Assembly: GCA_038200275.1 (NCBI GenBank)
Contig: JBBPYC010000091.1
Span: 1 to 64,000, forward strand
Origin: JBBPYC01 sp038200275
Lineage (GTDB): Bacteria > Pseudomonadota > Gammaproteobacteria > Burkholderiales > Burkholderiaceae_C
Length of the DNA: 64,000 nucleotides
Direction: 5' to 3'
Shown: piece after piece, positions 17,362-27,937 of the stretch
How positions within the stretch are numbered: the stretch's first letter is position 1
Layout of the letters: each line of letters starts with the position of its first letter
The notes under the pieces: generated by a model
The model's database searches: none
What the model was told of the DNA's origin: nothing
The model's input: only the letters and a program-made list of their open reading frames with translations
Position numbers and translations under genes: made by a program

Positions 17362-18066
17362 TTAAATCGCCACCATCTGCCGCACACCATCGAGCTTCAT
17401 GTCCCGGCCGGCGCCGCGTGCGATGACTTCGCCGCGTTCCATCACCAAGTATTCGTCGGCGAGTTCCTGCGCGAAGTCGTAGTACTGCTCGCACAGCAGC
17501 ACCGCCACCGGCTGTCCGTCCATGCCGCGGTCGGCCAGCATGCGGATCACGCGGCCGATGTCTTTGATGATGCTCGGCTGGATGCCTTCGGTGGGTTCGT
17601 CGAGGATCAGCAGGCGGGGCTTGGGCGCAAGCGCGCGGGCGATTGCGAGTTGTTGTTGCTGGCCGCCGGAGAGGTCACCGCCGCGGCGGTTGATCATCTG
17701 TTTCAACACCGGGAACAGCTCGAACAATTCTGCGGGAATGGGGGTGCTGCCGCTTTTGTAGGCGAGGCCCATGCGGAGGTTTTCTTCGACGGTCAGGCGG
17801 GCAAAGATCTCGCGCCCCTGGGGGACGAAGCCGATGCCGGCGCGGGCGCGGTCATAAGGCGTTTTCTTGTGGATTGGCTGGCCGTTGAACTCGATGCTGC
17901 CAGTCTTGATGGGGACCAGGCCCATCAGGCTCTTGAGCAGCGTGGTCTTGCCGACGCCGTTGCGGCCCAAGAGGACGGTGACTCGGCCGGGGTAGGCTTG
18001 GAGGGAGACATTGCGAAGGATGTGGGAGCCGCCGTAATACTGGTGAATGGCTTTGACGTCAAGCAT
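17362..18066 (-). CDS. urtE: Urea ABC transporter ATP-binding protein UrtE
   Basis: This is an ABC ATPase of the branched-chain amino-acid type (LivF-like), 234 residues. It has Walker A GRNGVGKTTLLKSLMG, signature LSGGQQQQLAIARAL, Walker B LLILDEPTEGIQPSI and a switch-region residue in VLLCEQYYDF, where Gln replaces His of the usual VEQ/H arrangement, as is common in LivF/UrtE. It pairs with UrtD to power urea import. The start ATG 18066 (MLDVKAI) is chosen from family length; the frame extends to 18153. It is the last gene of the leftward urt operon, separated from urtD by the formamidase gene and a 393-bp gap. Confidence 0.9.
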   Translation of the reverse strand: MLDVKAIHQYYGGSHILRNVSLQAYPGRVTVLLGRNGVGKTTLLKSLMGLVPIKTGSIEFNGQPIHKKTPYDRARAGIGFVPQGREIFARLTVEENLRMGLAYKSGSTPIPAELFELFPVLKQMINRRGGDLSGGQQQQLAIARALAPKPRLLILDEPTEGIQPSIIKDIGRVIRMLADRGMDGQPVAVLLCEQYYDFAQELADEYLVMERGEVIARGAGRDMKLDGVRQMVAI

Positions 18067-18459
18067 TTGGGTCGGTCTCTTGGTATGCGGCCGGAATGTG
18101 TAGGGAGCCGGGACTCGCCCCGGCAGGCGAGATGCTTTTCTTTGCTTCGCCAAAAAAAAGTACCTAAAAGAAAGGCGACCCTGCTGTCTGCGATTCCTGC
18201 GCTTCGCTTCGGAGCAACCTGCAATGCACAGCTTCAGTCGGGTTCTGCCGGAACTCGGCTATTGCCTCACACCTCGGCAGCCTTTGGTTCGTCTGAAACC
18301 GTGCGTCGCCGGCGCATACAGAAGGGGTTGAAGACCGACCGACCAACAGCTGACGACCGCAGTTCCCCGTGTTTGATGTTTGCTTCACTGTTGCCGAAGT
18401 TATTCGCAGCTGCGTATGCCGATCATGGACGCGGGACTTGCCTACCCTGCGAACGCGAT
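18067..18459. repeat. Intergenic region with a dispersed-repeat-like element
   Basis: At 18130-18215 the sequence cttttctttgcttcgccaaa, then aaaagtacctaaaagaaagg and cgaccctgctgtctgcgatt, matches what I recall of a widespread proteobacterial intergenic sequence. Its core ttttctttg...caaa(a)aaaa forms an imperfect hairpin. It sits inside the urt operon, between formamidase and urtE, and may weaken or end transcription before urtE. The remainder to 18459 holds no gene. Confidence 0.5.
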
Positions 18460-19911
18460 TCAGCCTTCCCGCGCTGGAAAAATCGCTTTTCTGACGATGG
18501 CGTGCACCCCCCAGTTGCCGTCCACCACCTGCGTGATGCCGAAGTCCACCGCGATCGACATCAGCGAGATCGCTTCGTCTTCGCTCAGGGTCTGCGTGGT
18601 CATCAGGAAGTGGCGCATCTTGTGATATGCGTCGCGCAGTGCCAGGTCAACGGAGGATTTTTTGTAGATGTCGTTCTGCGCATCAGAGCCCAGTTCGGCT
18701 AGGTAGTTGGCAAAGCTGAACCCGTGCAGCACCCACTCATCCTGCGTTTCAAGCAGCGGATAAGCCAGTTCGGCCAGCGGTGTGCCGGGCAAGTCGGCTT
18801 TCTTGTGCAGGATGAACTGGAAGGTGCCGGTCAGAGAGCACTCGATGGCCGTGCCACACAACTCGGAGTCCCCTTGCGAGGCGTGCGGGTCGCCGACCGA
18901 GAACATCGCGCCGGTGACCGCCACCGGGTAGTAGATCGTCGCTCCCTTGCCAATGCGCCAGTTGTCGATGTTGCCGCCCGTGTAGTTGGGCGGAATGGAG
19001 GTCACCATGTCGACCTCAGATGGTGCCAATCCGATCGTGCCGAAGTGCGGCCGCACCGGCACGCGGATGTTCTTCAGCACGTTCTCGTTTTTTGTGATCG
19101 TGCTGTGGTCCACCGGCACGCCCGGGTAGTCGATGATCGGATGCACGATGCCGAACGGGTCGGTCTGCGGCGTCCAGCGGTAGTTGTAGACCGCGCGCGC
19201 CCAATTGCGCTCGCCGGTGGTGTCCACCTCATAAATCGTTACCACTTCGCGCTTCTTCGGCTCGGTCAGTGTGTCGCCGTAGTGAAATCCCCAATTGGCG
19301 GCGGCATTGCTGCCGAAAGCCTTGCCTTTGTAGACGGGGTTGGCGCTCGGGCGCGGCACCACGTCGATGATGCGCACTTCCAGAATATCGCCGGGCTCGG
19401 CGCCTTTGACGAACACCGGACCGGTGCAGATGTGCACGCCCTGGCCGCCGCCTGCGCCGTTCTTGGCATCCATCGGTCCGGCGCCACGGCGGTTCACGCC
19501 CTTCGACGTGGCATCCCAGCGGTAGACGCTCTCAGCCCCCGCGTCGCCGCGCACCATGCGCTCGGCGTCGTCGTTGGCGTGGTGCGTCAGGGTCTCGATG
19601 GTTGCAAAGTCGCCGGATTCAAGTTGCACCACCGGCTTGGCCGATTTGCTGAAGTAGCCCCAAAGCACCGTGTTGCTGCTGGCGGGAATGAAGTAGTGGC
19701 TGGCCCTGTTCGAGCCGGCCTGCGCGCTCTGCGCAAAAGCGCTTGGTGCCATGCTCACACCCAAAGCGCCCACTGTGGCGGCGCTGCCGCCAGCCAACAT
19801 TGCATCTCGCAGAAATGAGCGACGCGCCGTCATGAATTCTTCGCGCAGCACCGGCTCGGTGGCGGCTGACAGGCCGTGATTGCATCCGGCATCGCATATG
19901 TGTTCGTCCAT
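18460..19911 (-). CDS. Acetamidase/formamidase family protein with Tat signal
   Basis: This 483-residue member of the FmdA/AmdA family hydrolyses formamide or short amides to ammonia and acid. Family blocks include GPVFVKGAEPGDILEVRIID, FGTIGLAPSE, PPNYTGGNIDNWRIGKGATI and VGDPHASQGDSELCGTAIEC. The N-terminus carries TARRSFLRDAMLAGGSAAT and ends AFAQSAQAG, a clear twin-arginine signal, so the enzyme is predicted to be periplasmic; most family members have no such signal. A 26-residue extension with Cys and His precedes the signal. ATG 19911 has GAAAGGG six bases upstream and is preferred over ATG 19917; ATG 19833 would start just before the Tat motif. It lies between urtD and urtE, linking amide hydrolysis to urea-type uptake. 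Confidence 0.85.
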   Translation of the reverse strand: MDEHICDAGCNHGLSAATEPVLREEFMTARRSFLRDAMLAGGSAATVGALGVSMAPSAFAQSAQAGSNRASHYFIPASSNTVLWGYFSKSAKPVVQLESGDFATIETLTHHANDDAERMVRGDAGAESVYRWDATSKGVNRRGAGPMDAKNGAGGGQGVHICTGPVFVKGAEPGDILEVRIIDVVPRPSANPVYKGKAFGSNAAANWGFHYGDTLTEPKKREVVTIYEVDTTGERNWARAVYNYRWTPQTDPFGIVHPIIDYPGVPVDHSTITKNENVLKNIRVPVRPHFGTIGLAPSEVDMVTSIPPNYTGGNIDNWRIGKGATIYYPVAVTGAMFSVGDPHASQGDSELCGTAIECSLTGTFQFILHKKADLPGTPLAELAYPLLETQDEWVLHGFSFANYLAELGSDAQNDIYKKSSVDLALRDAYHKMRHFLMTTQTLSEDEAISLMSIAVDFGITQVVDGNWGVHAIVRKAIFPAREG

Positions 19912-20065
19912 CGTCATCCCTTTCGCGGTTGAGAATCCACAACTTACAAAAAACCGTTGGGCGCAGCGCGTAGGGCGGCCTTGCCCTTTGGAGGTGCGCA
20001 ATGACTGCTGCATGGCATTTCAAGCAAATCCCGAGCCGGCCTCATGGCGCAGCAAACTGCCCCCA

Positions 20066-20938
20066 TCACCTCCCAAGATAAACCTCAATCACCCGCTCAT
20101 CCCCCTGCACCTCATCCAAAGTCCCTTGCGCCAGCACCGATCCATCACAAAGCACCGTAACCACCTCAGAAATCGCCTTGATAAAACTCATGTCGTGCTC
20201 GACAACCATCAAAGAGTGTTTGCCTTTCAAGCTCAGAAACAGCTCCGCCGTCCGAGCCGACTCCTCATCCGTCATCCCGGCCACCGGCTCGTCCAACAGC
20301 AACAACTTCGGGTCCTGCATCAACAGCATCCCGATCTCCAGCCACTGCTTCTGCCCGTGGCTCAGATTGCCCGCCAGCCGGTCCACGGCTGGCGCCAGAT
20401 GAATCGTCGTCAGCACCTCGGCCAGCCGATCGCTCTGCGCCGAGTCGAGCCCGAACACCATTGATGCCTTCACACCCTTGTCCGTCTTCAGCGCCAGCTC
20501 GAGGTTCTCGAACACCGTGAGCTGCTCGAATACCGTCGGCTTTTGAAACTTGCGCCCGATACCGAGCTGCGCAATTTCGGCCTCTTTGTGCCGCAACAGG
20601 TCGATCGTGCTGCCGAAGAATACCGTGCCGGAATCGGGCCGGGTCTTGCCGGTGATGATGTCCATCATCGTCGTCTTGCCGGCGCCGTTCGGGCCGATGA
20701 TGCAGCGCAGCTCGCCGACACCGATATCGAGCGACAGGTTGTTGATCGCCTTGAAGCCATCGAAGCTGACGTTCACGTCTTCCAGGTACAGGATGCGGCC
20801 GTGCGCGAGATCGACCGCGCCGGGCGTGTGAATGCGTGAGAAGCCGGCAGCACGCCCACCGGACTCGGTCGAACCCTGCGGCGCACCCTTGCGACCTTCG
20901 CGCCGCCGGGCACCTTCCTCCATCAAGTCCGGCGTCAT
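20066..20938 (-). CDS. urtD: Urea ABC transporter ATP-binding protein UrtD
   Basis: This 290-residue LivG-like ABC ATPase has Walker A IIGPNGAGKTTMMDIITGKT, signature LSHGQKQWLEIGMLLMQDPK, Walker B LLLLDEPVAGMTDEE and switch VVEHDMSF. LSHGQKQWLEIGM is characteristic of UrtD. About 40 residues at the N-terminus are a charged extension (residues 1-38) before ILYLEDVNVSFDGFKAINNL. Its ATG overlaps the urtC stop (ATGA), so the two are translationally coupled. Confidence 0.92.
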   Translation of the reverse strand: MTPDLMEEGARRREGRKGAPQGSTESGGRAAGFSRIHTPGAVDLAHGRILYLEDVNVSFDGFKAINNLSLDIGVGELRCIIGPNGAGKTTMMDIITGKTRPDSGTVFFGSTIDLLRHKEAEIAQLGIGRKFQKPTVFEQLTVFENLELALKTDKGVKASMVFGLDSAQSDRLAEVLTTIHLAPAVDRLAGNLSHGQKQWLEIGMLLMQDPKLLLLDEPVAGMTDEESARTAELFLSLKGKHSLMVVEHDMSFIKAISEVVTVLCDGSVLAQGTLDEVQGDERVIEVYLGR

Positions 20939-22179
20939 CCGCGCGCTCCTTCATGCACGGGCGGATTGGGGTTTGGCAGTGCCGACGACTCGACACCAGC
21001 TTCCTTGGCGAACGCGCGGCGTGCAGCGAGCAGGGCGTCACTTGGGCCTCTTGGCGCTTCTTCCACCACCGGCTCCGGCTCGCGTCGCGCAAATATTCGA
21101 CGCACCAAGCCTGCGATGCCGTTCGGCAAGAACAGCGTCACAGCGATGAACAGCGCGCCAAGGAAGTACAACCAATAGGCTGGGTAGGCCACCGTCAACC
21201 AGCTCTTCGCGCCATTCACAAGGAACGCGCCGACAATCGGGCCGATCAGCGTCGCGCGGCCGCCAACCGCCGCCCAGATCGCCATCTCGATCGAGTTCGC
21301 CGGGCTCATCTCGCTTGGGTTGATGATGCCGACCTGCGGCACGTACAAGGCGCCCGCCACGCCGCACATCATGGCCGAGATGACCCAGATCGTGAGTTTG
21401 TAGGGCAGCGGGTTGTAGCCGGAGAACATCACGCGCGTCTCGGCATCACGGATCGCCTGCAGCACGCGGCCGAACTTGGATTTGACGAGCCAGCGCGCAA
21501 GCAGGAAGAAACCCAGCAACGTCAGACCGGTCAGCACGAACAGCGTCATGCGCATCTCCTGCGTCTGAATCGGAATGCCCAGGATGCGCTTGAAATCCGT
21601 GAAGCCATTGTTGCCGCCGAAGCCGGTCTCGTTGCGGAAGAACAGCAGCATCGCGGCGAACGTGAGCGCCTGCGTGATGATCGAGAAGTACACGCCCTTG
21701 ATGCGGGAACGGAACGCGAAGAAGCCGAAGATGAGCGCAACCAAACCCGGCACTGCGACCACCAGCACCAAGGTCGCGGCAAAGCTGTCCGACAGCGTCC
21801 AGTGCCAGGGCAGCTCCTTCAAGTCGAGGAACACCATGAAGTCGGGCAGATCGTTCTTGTACTGGCCATCACGTCCGATCTGCCGCATCAGGTACATGCC
21901 CATCATGTAGCCGCCCAATGCGAAAAACAGGCCGTGACCGAGCGACAGGATGCCGGTGTAGCCCCAGATCAGATCGATCGCCAACGCGACGATCGCGTAG
22001 CACATGATCTTGCCGATCAACGCCACGGCGTAATCGCTCAATTGCCATGGGCTGTCGGCCGGCGCGAACAAATTGGCGTACGGCGCCAGTGCGCAGACCG
22101 CGATCAGCGCGACGAACAACGCGGTCCAGCCCCAGCCGCCGAGCAGCGGGCTTTTTGCATGAAGTTGTACTTGGCTCAC
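20935..22179 (-). CDS. urtC: Urea ABC transporter permease UrtC
   Basis: This 414-residue LivM-type permease has about ten hydrophobic segments. The family core is seen in IDLIWGYTGILSLGHGLFFA, GYMMGMYLMRQIGRDGQYKN, and the cytoplasmic coupling loop RVLQAIRDAETRVMFSGYNP. IWAAVGGRATLIGPIVGAFL lies towards the end. A soluble tail of about 60 residues rich in Arg, Ala and Pro follows. Its start overlaps the urtB stop and its stop overlaps the urtD start, giving a tightly coupled urtB-C-D block. Confidence 0.92.
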   Translation of the reverse strand: MSQVQLHAKSPLLGGWGWTALFVALIAVCALAPYANLFAPADSPWQLSDYAVALIGKIMCYAIVALAIDLIWGYTGILSLGHGLFFALGGYMMGMYLMRQIGRDGQYKNDLPDFMVFLDLKELPWHWTLSDSFAATLVLVVAVPGLVALIFGFFAFRSRIKGVYFSIITQALTFAAMLLFFRNETGFGGNNGFTDFKRILGIPIQTQEMRMTLFVLTGLTLLGFFLLARWLVKSKFGRVLQAIRDAETRVMFSGYNPLPYKLTIWVISAMMCGVAGALYVPQVGIINPSEMSPANSIEMAIWAAVGGRATLIGPIVGAFLVNGAKSWLTVAYPAYWLYFLGALFIAVTLFLPNGIAGLVRRIFARREPEPVVEEAPRGPSDALLAARRAFAKEAGVESSALPNPNPPVHEGARG

Positions 22180-23786
22180 GCTTCGGCACTCCGGCCCTTG
22201 ATCGCAAAGATGCCCTGGGGCCGCTTCTGAATGAAGATGATGATGAACACCAGCACCGCGATCTTGGCCAGCACCGCACCGGACCAGCCTTCAATGAACT
22301 TGTTGAGCAAGCCCAGTCCCAGCGCTGCGTAGACGGTGCCCGCAAGCTGCCCGACGCCGCCCATCACGACCACCATGAACGAGTCGACGATGTAGCCTTG
22401 GCCCAGGTCGGGTCCGACATTGCCGATCTGTGACAGCGCGCAACCGGCCAAGCCCGCGATGCCAGAGCCGAGCGCGAATGCATAGGTGTCCACGCGTGCG
22501 GTGTTCACGCCCATGCACGATGCAATCGGCCGGTTCTGCGTGACACCGCGCACGAACAGCCCGAGCCGCGTCTTGCCGATCACCAGTGCCACCGCAACCA
22601 GCACCAACACGGCAAACACGATGATGTAGATCCGGTTCCAAGGCAGCGTGACGTTCGATAGCGCCTGCAGGCCGCCGCTCATCCATGCCGGGTTTTCGAC
22701 GCCGACGTTCTGCGCGCCGAAGGTGGAGCGCACCAGCTGTTGCAGCATCAGGCTGATGCCCCAGGTGGCCAGCAGCGTCTCCAGCGGCCGGCCGTACAGG
22801 AAGCGGATCACGCCGCGCTCCAGGATTGCGCCGACCAGCGCGGACGTAAGGAATGCTATCGGAATTGCAGCAGCCAAGTACCAGCCGAAGTACGCTTCCG
22901 GCACATATTGCCTGAAAAGTCCTTGTACGAACCAGGTCGCGTAGGCGCCGATCATCATCAACTCGCCGTGCGCCATGTTGATCACGCCCATCAGGCCGTA
23001 AGTAATCGCCAGGCCCAGCGCCGCGAGCAGCAGCACCGAACCCAGGCTGATGCCGCTGAACGCAGCGGCCAGACGGTCGCCCCAGACCAGTGCCTCATCG
23101 ACCTTTGCGATCGCGGCTCGAATGGCGGTTTTGACCTTCGGGTCCTGCTCTTTGGCCAGTTGCTGGTTCAGCAGCAGTTTGGTATCGGGGCTCTTGTTCT
23201 GGGACAGCGTATTCACCGCCGCGATGCGGCGGGCCGGATCGGCGCTGCCGATCATCGATGCCGCACGCACCAGCGTCAGCTGCTCCTTTACGGCCGGGTC
23301 TTGCTCTGCAGCCAGTGCCTTCTCGATCGCGGGCAGGCGGGTCTCGTTGGGTTCGCTCAGCAACGCGCGTGCTGCGGCCAATCGCGCAGCCGGGTCCTTA
23401 GCGGTGAGCTTGATCACCGCTTTCGCCGATTCGAGCGCGCCGCGCACGTAGTTGTTGTTGATGACTTCCTGCGCATCGGCTGGCAGCGGCACCGCAGTAC
23501 CGGTGACCGGGTCAATCGCCTGCGTGCCGTCTTGCATGACCAGCACTTGGCTGTCGGTGACGCGGACTGCGCCGTTCGCCAGTGCATCAATGAACGCGAC
23601 GGTCTTGTCATCCGCATCGAGCACCGCTTGATTCAATGCAGCAACCCGCTTGGCGCTGCCGCCGATGGCGATCGCGCGTGCTTCGTCGGCGGTCAACGCG
23701 TGGGCTGCCCCAAGCGGCAGCAGCACGACGAGCGCGGCCAGCAGAAGGCGATGCGTCAGATGTTTGAGCATGGAAGTAGATGACAT
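22176..23786 (-). CDS. urtB: Urea ABC transporter permease UrtB (long form)
   Basis: This 536-residue LivH-type permease has a signal-like N-terminus (LLLAALVVLLPLGAAHALTA). A periplasmic helical region of about 220 residues rich in Ala, Asp and Lys follows, as in proteobacterial UrtB. The membrane permease part then begins at GISLGSVLLLAALGLAITYG and includes GVINMAHGELMMIGAYATWF and the coupling loop TQNRPIASCMGVNTARVDTY. VVVMGGVGQLAGTVYAALGL lies near the end. ATG 23786 is used; ATG 23771, nearer the hydrophobic segment, is equally possible, and neither has a good ribosome binding site. Confidence 0.9.
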   Translation of the reverse strand: MSSTSMLKHLTHRLLLAALVVLLPLGAAHALTADEARAIAIGGSAKRVAALNQAVLDADDKTVAFIDALANGAVRVTDSQVLVMQDGTQAIDPVTGTAVPLPADAQEVINNNYVRGALESAKAVIKLTAKDPAARLAAARALLSEPNETRLPAIEKALAAEQDPAVKEQLTLVRAASMIGSADPARRIAAVNTLSQNKSPDTKLLLNQQLAKEQDPKVKTAIRAAIAKVDEALVWGDRLAAAFSGISLGSVLLLAALGLAITYGLMGVINMAHGELMMIGAYATWFVQGLFRQYVPEAYFGWYLAAAIPIAFLTSALVGAILERGVIRFLYGRPLETLLATWGISLMLQQLVRSTFGAQNVGVENPAWMSGGLQALSNVTLPWNRIYIIVFAVLVLVAVALVIGKTRLGLFVRGVTQNRPIASCMGVNTARVDTYAFALGSGIAGLAGCALSQIGNVGPDLGQGYIVDSFMVVVMGGVGQLAGTVYAALGLGLLNKFIEGWSGAVLAKIAVLVFIIIFIQKRPQGIFAIKGRSAEA

Positions 23787-23917
23787 CGAGGGAAATCCGA
23801 GGAGATTGACCCGGAAAGCGACAAGCAAAGAAAAAGGGGGCAGGGGAACCGAAATCCTGCGCCCCTGCTTCATTCTTCAAATGATTCCGCCCTGTGAGGC
23901 GAAACGTCGAAGCGAAC

Positions 23918-25195
23918 TTACATCGACTTGGCCATAGGCTGATCGGGCTTCTTGTCGTTGCCTTCGATGTATGGGCTCCACGGCTTGGCCTTCAATGGGC
24001 CGGGCGTTTTCCAGACCACGTTGAACTGGCCGTCCGCACGGATCTCGCCGATGAACACGCTCTTGTGCAGGTGATGGTTCTTCTCGTCCATCATTGACGT
24101 GATACCCGACGGTGCCGCAAACGTCTGGCCGGCCATCGCCGCGATCACCTTGTCGGTATCCGTGCTCTGCGCTTTCTCAACCGCCTGCTTCCACATGTGG
24201 ATGCCGATCCAGGTCGCCTCCATCGGGTCGTTGGTAATCGGTTTGTCCATTTGGCCCGGGATCTTGTTGGCTTTGGCGTACTCGCTCCATTTCTTGATCC
24301 AGGCATCGTTGACCGGGTTCTTCAGGCTCATGAAGTAGTTCCAGGCCGCCAGGTGGCCGACCAGCGGCTTCGTGTCCACGCCGCGCAGCTCTTCTTCGCC
24401 GACCGAGAACGCCACCACCGGCACGTCCTGCGCCTTCAGGCCTGCGTTGCCGAGTTCCTTGTAGAACGGCACGTTCGAGTCGCCGTTGATGGTGGACACC
24501 ACCGCGGTCTTGCCACCGGCAGAAAACTTCTTCACATCCGCGACGATGGTCTGATAGTCGCTGTGGCCGAACGGCGTGTACTTTTCGTCAATGTCCTTGT
24601 CGGCCACGCCTTTGGATTTGAGATAAGCGCGCAGGATCTTGTTGGTGGTGCGCGGATACACGTAGTCGGTGCCCAGCAGCACCCAACGCTTGGCGCCGCC
24701 GCCTTCTTCGCTCATCAGGTAGTCCACCGCCGGAATCGCTTGCTGATTCGGCGCGGCACCGGTGTAGAACACGTTCTTCGACAGCTCTTCGCCTTCGTAT
24801 TGCACGGGGTAGAACAGCAGGCCGTTCATTTCTTCGATCACTGGCAGCACCGACTTGCGCGACACGCTGGTCCAGCAGCCGAAGATGACGGAGACCTTGT
24901 CTTGGCCCAGCAACTGTTTGGACTTCTCGGCAAACAGCGGCCAGTTGGAGGCGGGGTCAACCACGACGGGTTCCAGCATCTTGCCCAGCACGCCGCCTTT
25001 TTTGTTGATGTCATCAATCGCCATCAACACCATGTCTTTCAACACGGTCTCGGAGATCGCCATCGTGCCTGAGAGGCTATGCAGCACGCCGATCTTGATC
25101 GTTTCCTTGGTCTGTGCAATGGCCACGCCGCTTGCAAGCAGCGAGCCGAGCGCCATCGATGCGCTCAGTGTTTTCAGGGTCCAGCGGCGATTCAT
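23918..25195 (-). CDS. urtA: Urea ABC transporter substrate-binding protein UrtA
   Basis: This 425-residue periplasmic binding protein has the signal peptide MNRRWTLKTLSASMALGSLL with cleavage expected after SGVAIAQ. The mature part begins ETIKIGVLHSLSGTMAISET and carries the UrtA-type blocks DPASNWPLFAEKSKQLL, VIFGCWTSVSRKSVLPVIEE, NGLLFYPVQYEGEE and MEATWIGIHMWKQAVEKA. It binds urea and passes it to UrtBC. It is the first gene of the leftward operon and follows a sigma-54-type promoter. The start ATG 25195 is set by the signal peptide. Confidence 0.93.
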   Translation of the reverse strand: MNRRWTLKTLSASMALGSLLASGVAIAQTKETIKIGVLHSLSGTMAISETVLKDMVLMAIDDINKKGGVLGKMLEPVVVDPASNWPLFAEKSKQLLGQDKVSVIFGCWTSVSRKSVLPVIEEMNGLLFYPVQYEGEELSKNVFYTGAAPNQQAIPAVDYLMSEEGGGAKRWVLLGTDYVYPRTTNKILRAYLKSKGVADKDIDEKYTPFGHSDYQTIVADVKKFSAGGKTAVVSTINGDSNVPFYKELGNAGLKAQDVPVVAFSVGEEELRGVDTKPLVGHLAAWNYFMSLKNPVNDAWIKKWSEYAKANKIPGQMDKPITNDPMEATWIGIHMWKQAVEKAQSTDTDKVIAAMAGQTFAAPSGITSMMDEKNHHLHKSVFIGEIRADGQFNVVWKTPGPLKAKPWSPYIEGNDKKPDQPMAKSM

Positions 25196-25276
25196 CAAGA
25201 TGGAAGCTCCAGAGATAGGGGTTGTGTGAGGTTGGCAGCTTGCGTCGGTCATGAGCTCAAGCCGCCAATCTCCCTT

Positions 25277-25293
25277 ATGCAAGGGCTATGCCA
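25277..25293 (-). promoter_or_regulatory. Sigma-54 promoter for the urt operon
   Basis: On the minus strand tggcat-agccc-ttgcat matches the -24/-12 consensus TGGCAY-N5-TTGCA, with the invariant GG and GC ten bases apart. The start point would fall near 25265, giving a leader of about 70 nt before urtA. Sigma-54 and NtrC control of urea uptake is well established. Confidence 0.75.
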
Positions 25294-25382
25294 TGCGGCC
25301 GAAGCCGACCGGCAAGGGCACTGAAGTAAGAGGCGCTGGCAGCAGGACCGCACGTTTCTCGCGCACACCCTTACCAACTTTA

Positions 25383-25399
25383 TGCACTGCGGTGATGCA
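25383..25399. promoter_or_regulatory. Possible NtrC enhancer site
   Basis: tgcact-gcggt-gatgca is a dyad with one mismatch to the NtrC consensus TGCACY-N5-RGTGCA. Its centre is about 125 bp upstream of the predicted urtA start point, a usual enhancer distance. Further half-sites (tgcacc) occur at 25396-25401 and near 25426. It lies between urtA and ureA and could serve both directions. Confidence 0.5.
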
Positions 25400-25549
25400 C
25401 CAATACCGAGCTTGTTGTGTGGTTGTGCACCACGGGAAAGCATCCCCAGGACGCATTTCACTGGATATAGGGCTTGTAGTGCCTCACAACCGACCCGGCG
25501 CGCGACTTGCAACAGAATCTGCGCAACCGAATCTCATACCGAACGCATC

Positions 25550-25852
25550 ATGGAACTGACTCCTCGAGAAAAAGACAAGCTGTTGATCTTCACCGCTGCG
25601 TTGCTGGCCGAGCGGCGCCGTGCGCGGGGTTTGAAGCTCAACTACCCGGAAAGCGTTGCGTTCATCAGCGCGGCCGTGATGGAGGGTGCGAGAGATGGCA
25701 AGTCGGTAGCTGACCTGATGGCCGATGGCCGAGAGATCCTGACCCGCGCCGACGTGATGGAAGGCGTGCCCGAGATGATCCCCGACATCCAGGTCGAAGC
25801 GACCTTTCCCGATGGCACCAAACTGGTGACCGTGCATCAGCCGATTCAATGA
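25550..25852 (+). CDS. ureA: Urease gamma subunit
   Basis: This 100-residue protein is full length for the separate gamma chain. The sequence MELTPREKDKLLIFTAALLA, then NYPESVAFISAAVMEGARDG and REILTRADVMEGVPEMI, is typical. It assembles with UreB and UreC into the urea-hydrolysing trimer-of-trimers. The start ATG fits family length. Its stop overlaps or nearly touches the ureB frame, so ureA-B-C form one rightward unit, divergent from urtA. Confidence 0.95.
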   Translation: MELTPREKDKLLIFTAALLAERRRARGLKLNYPESVAFISAAVMEGARDGKSVADLMADGREILTRADVMEGVPEMIPDIQVEATFPDGTKLVTVHQPIQ

Positions 25853-25872
25853 CACCTTTCAAGGAGTTGCGC

Positions 25873-26178
25873 ATGACCCCCGGAGAGGTGCTGACCGACG
25901 ACGGCGACCACGTGCTGAACCCAGGCCGCCGCACGCTGACGGTTGCGGTGCAAAACGCGGGCGACCGGCCGATTCAGGTCGGCTCGCACTATCACTTCGC
26001 GGAAACCAACGGCGCGCTGATGTTCGACCGCGATGCGGCGCGCGGCATGCGGCTCAACATTGCGTCCGGCACCGCGGTGCGGTTCGAGCCGGGGCAGCAG
26101 CGCACGGTGGAATTGGTGGACTATGCGGGGGACCGCATCGTCTACGGCTTTCGCGGCCTGACTCAAGGAAAACTCTAG
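25873..26178 (+). CDS. ureB: Urease beta subunit
   Basis: This 101-residue beta chain shows MTPGEVLTDDGDHVLNPGRR, then VGSHYHFAETNGALMFDRDA and GMRLNIASGTAVRFEPGQ. ATG 25873 is preferred because AAGGAG lies six bases upstream and family members begin M(I/T)PGE; an in-frame ATG at 25849 overlapping the ureA stop lacks a ribosome binding site. It is followed by ureC with no gap. Confidence 0.95.
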   Translation: MTPGEVLTDDGDHVLNPGRRTLTVAVQNAGDRPIQVGSHYHFAETNGALMFDRDAARGMRLNIASGTAVRFEPGQQRTVELVDYAGDRIVYGFRGLTQGKL

Positions 26179-27897
<1,719 letters not shown>

Positions 27898-27937
27898 AGT
27901 GGCTCGGCTCCCGCGGTCAGCGGTCCGAACGCCCGAA

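Noticed and set aside
17131..18702. Plus-strand open frame spanning urtE and the intergenic repeat
   Set aside because: It runs antisense to urtE and has no family features.
25335..25352. Possible sigma-54 element facing ureA (tggcagcaggaccgca)
   Set aside because: GG and GC spacing is right but the -12 TTGC is poor (ccgc), and the NtrC-like site would lie downstream of it.
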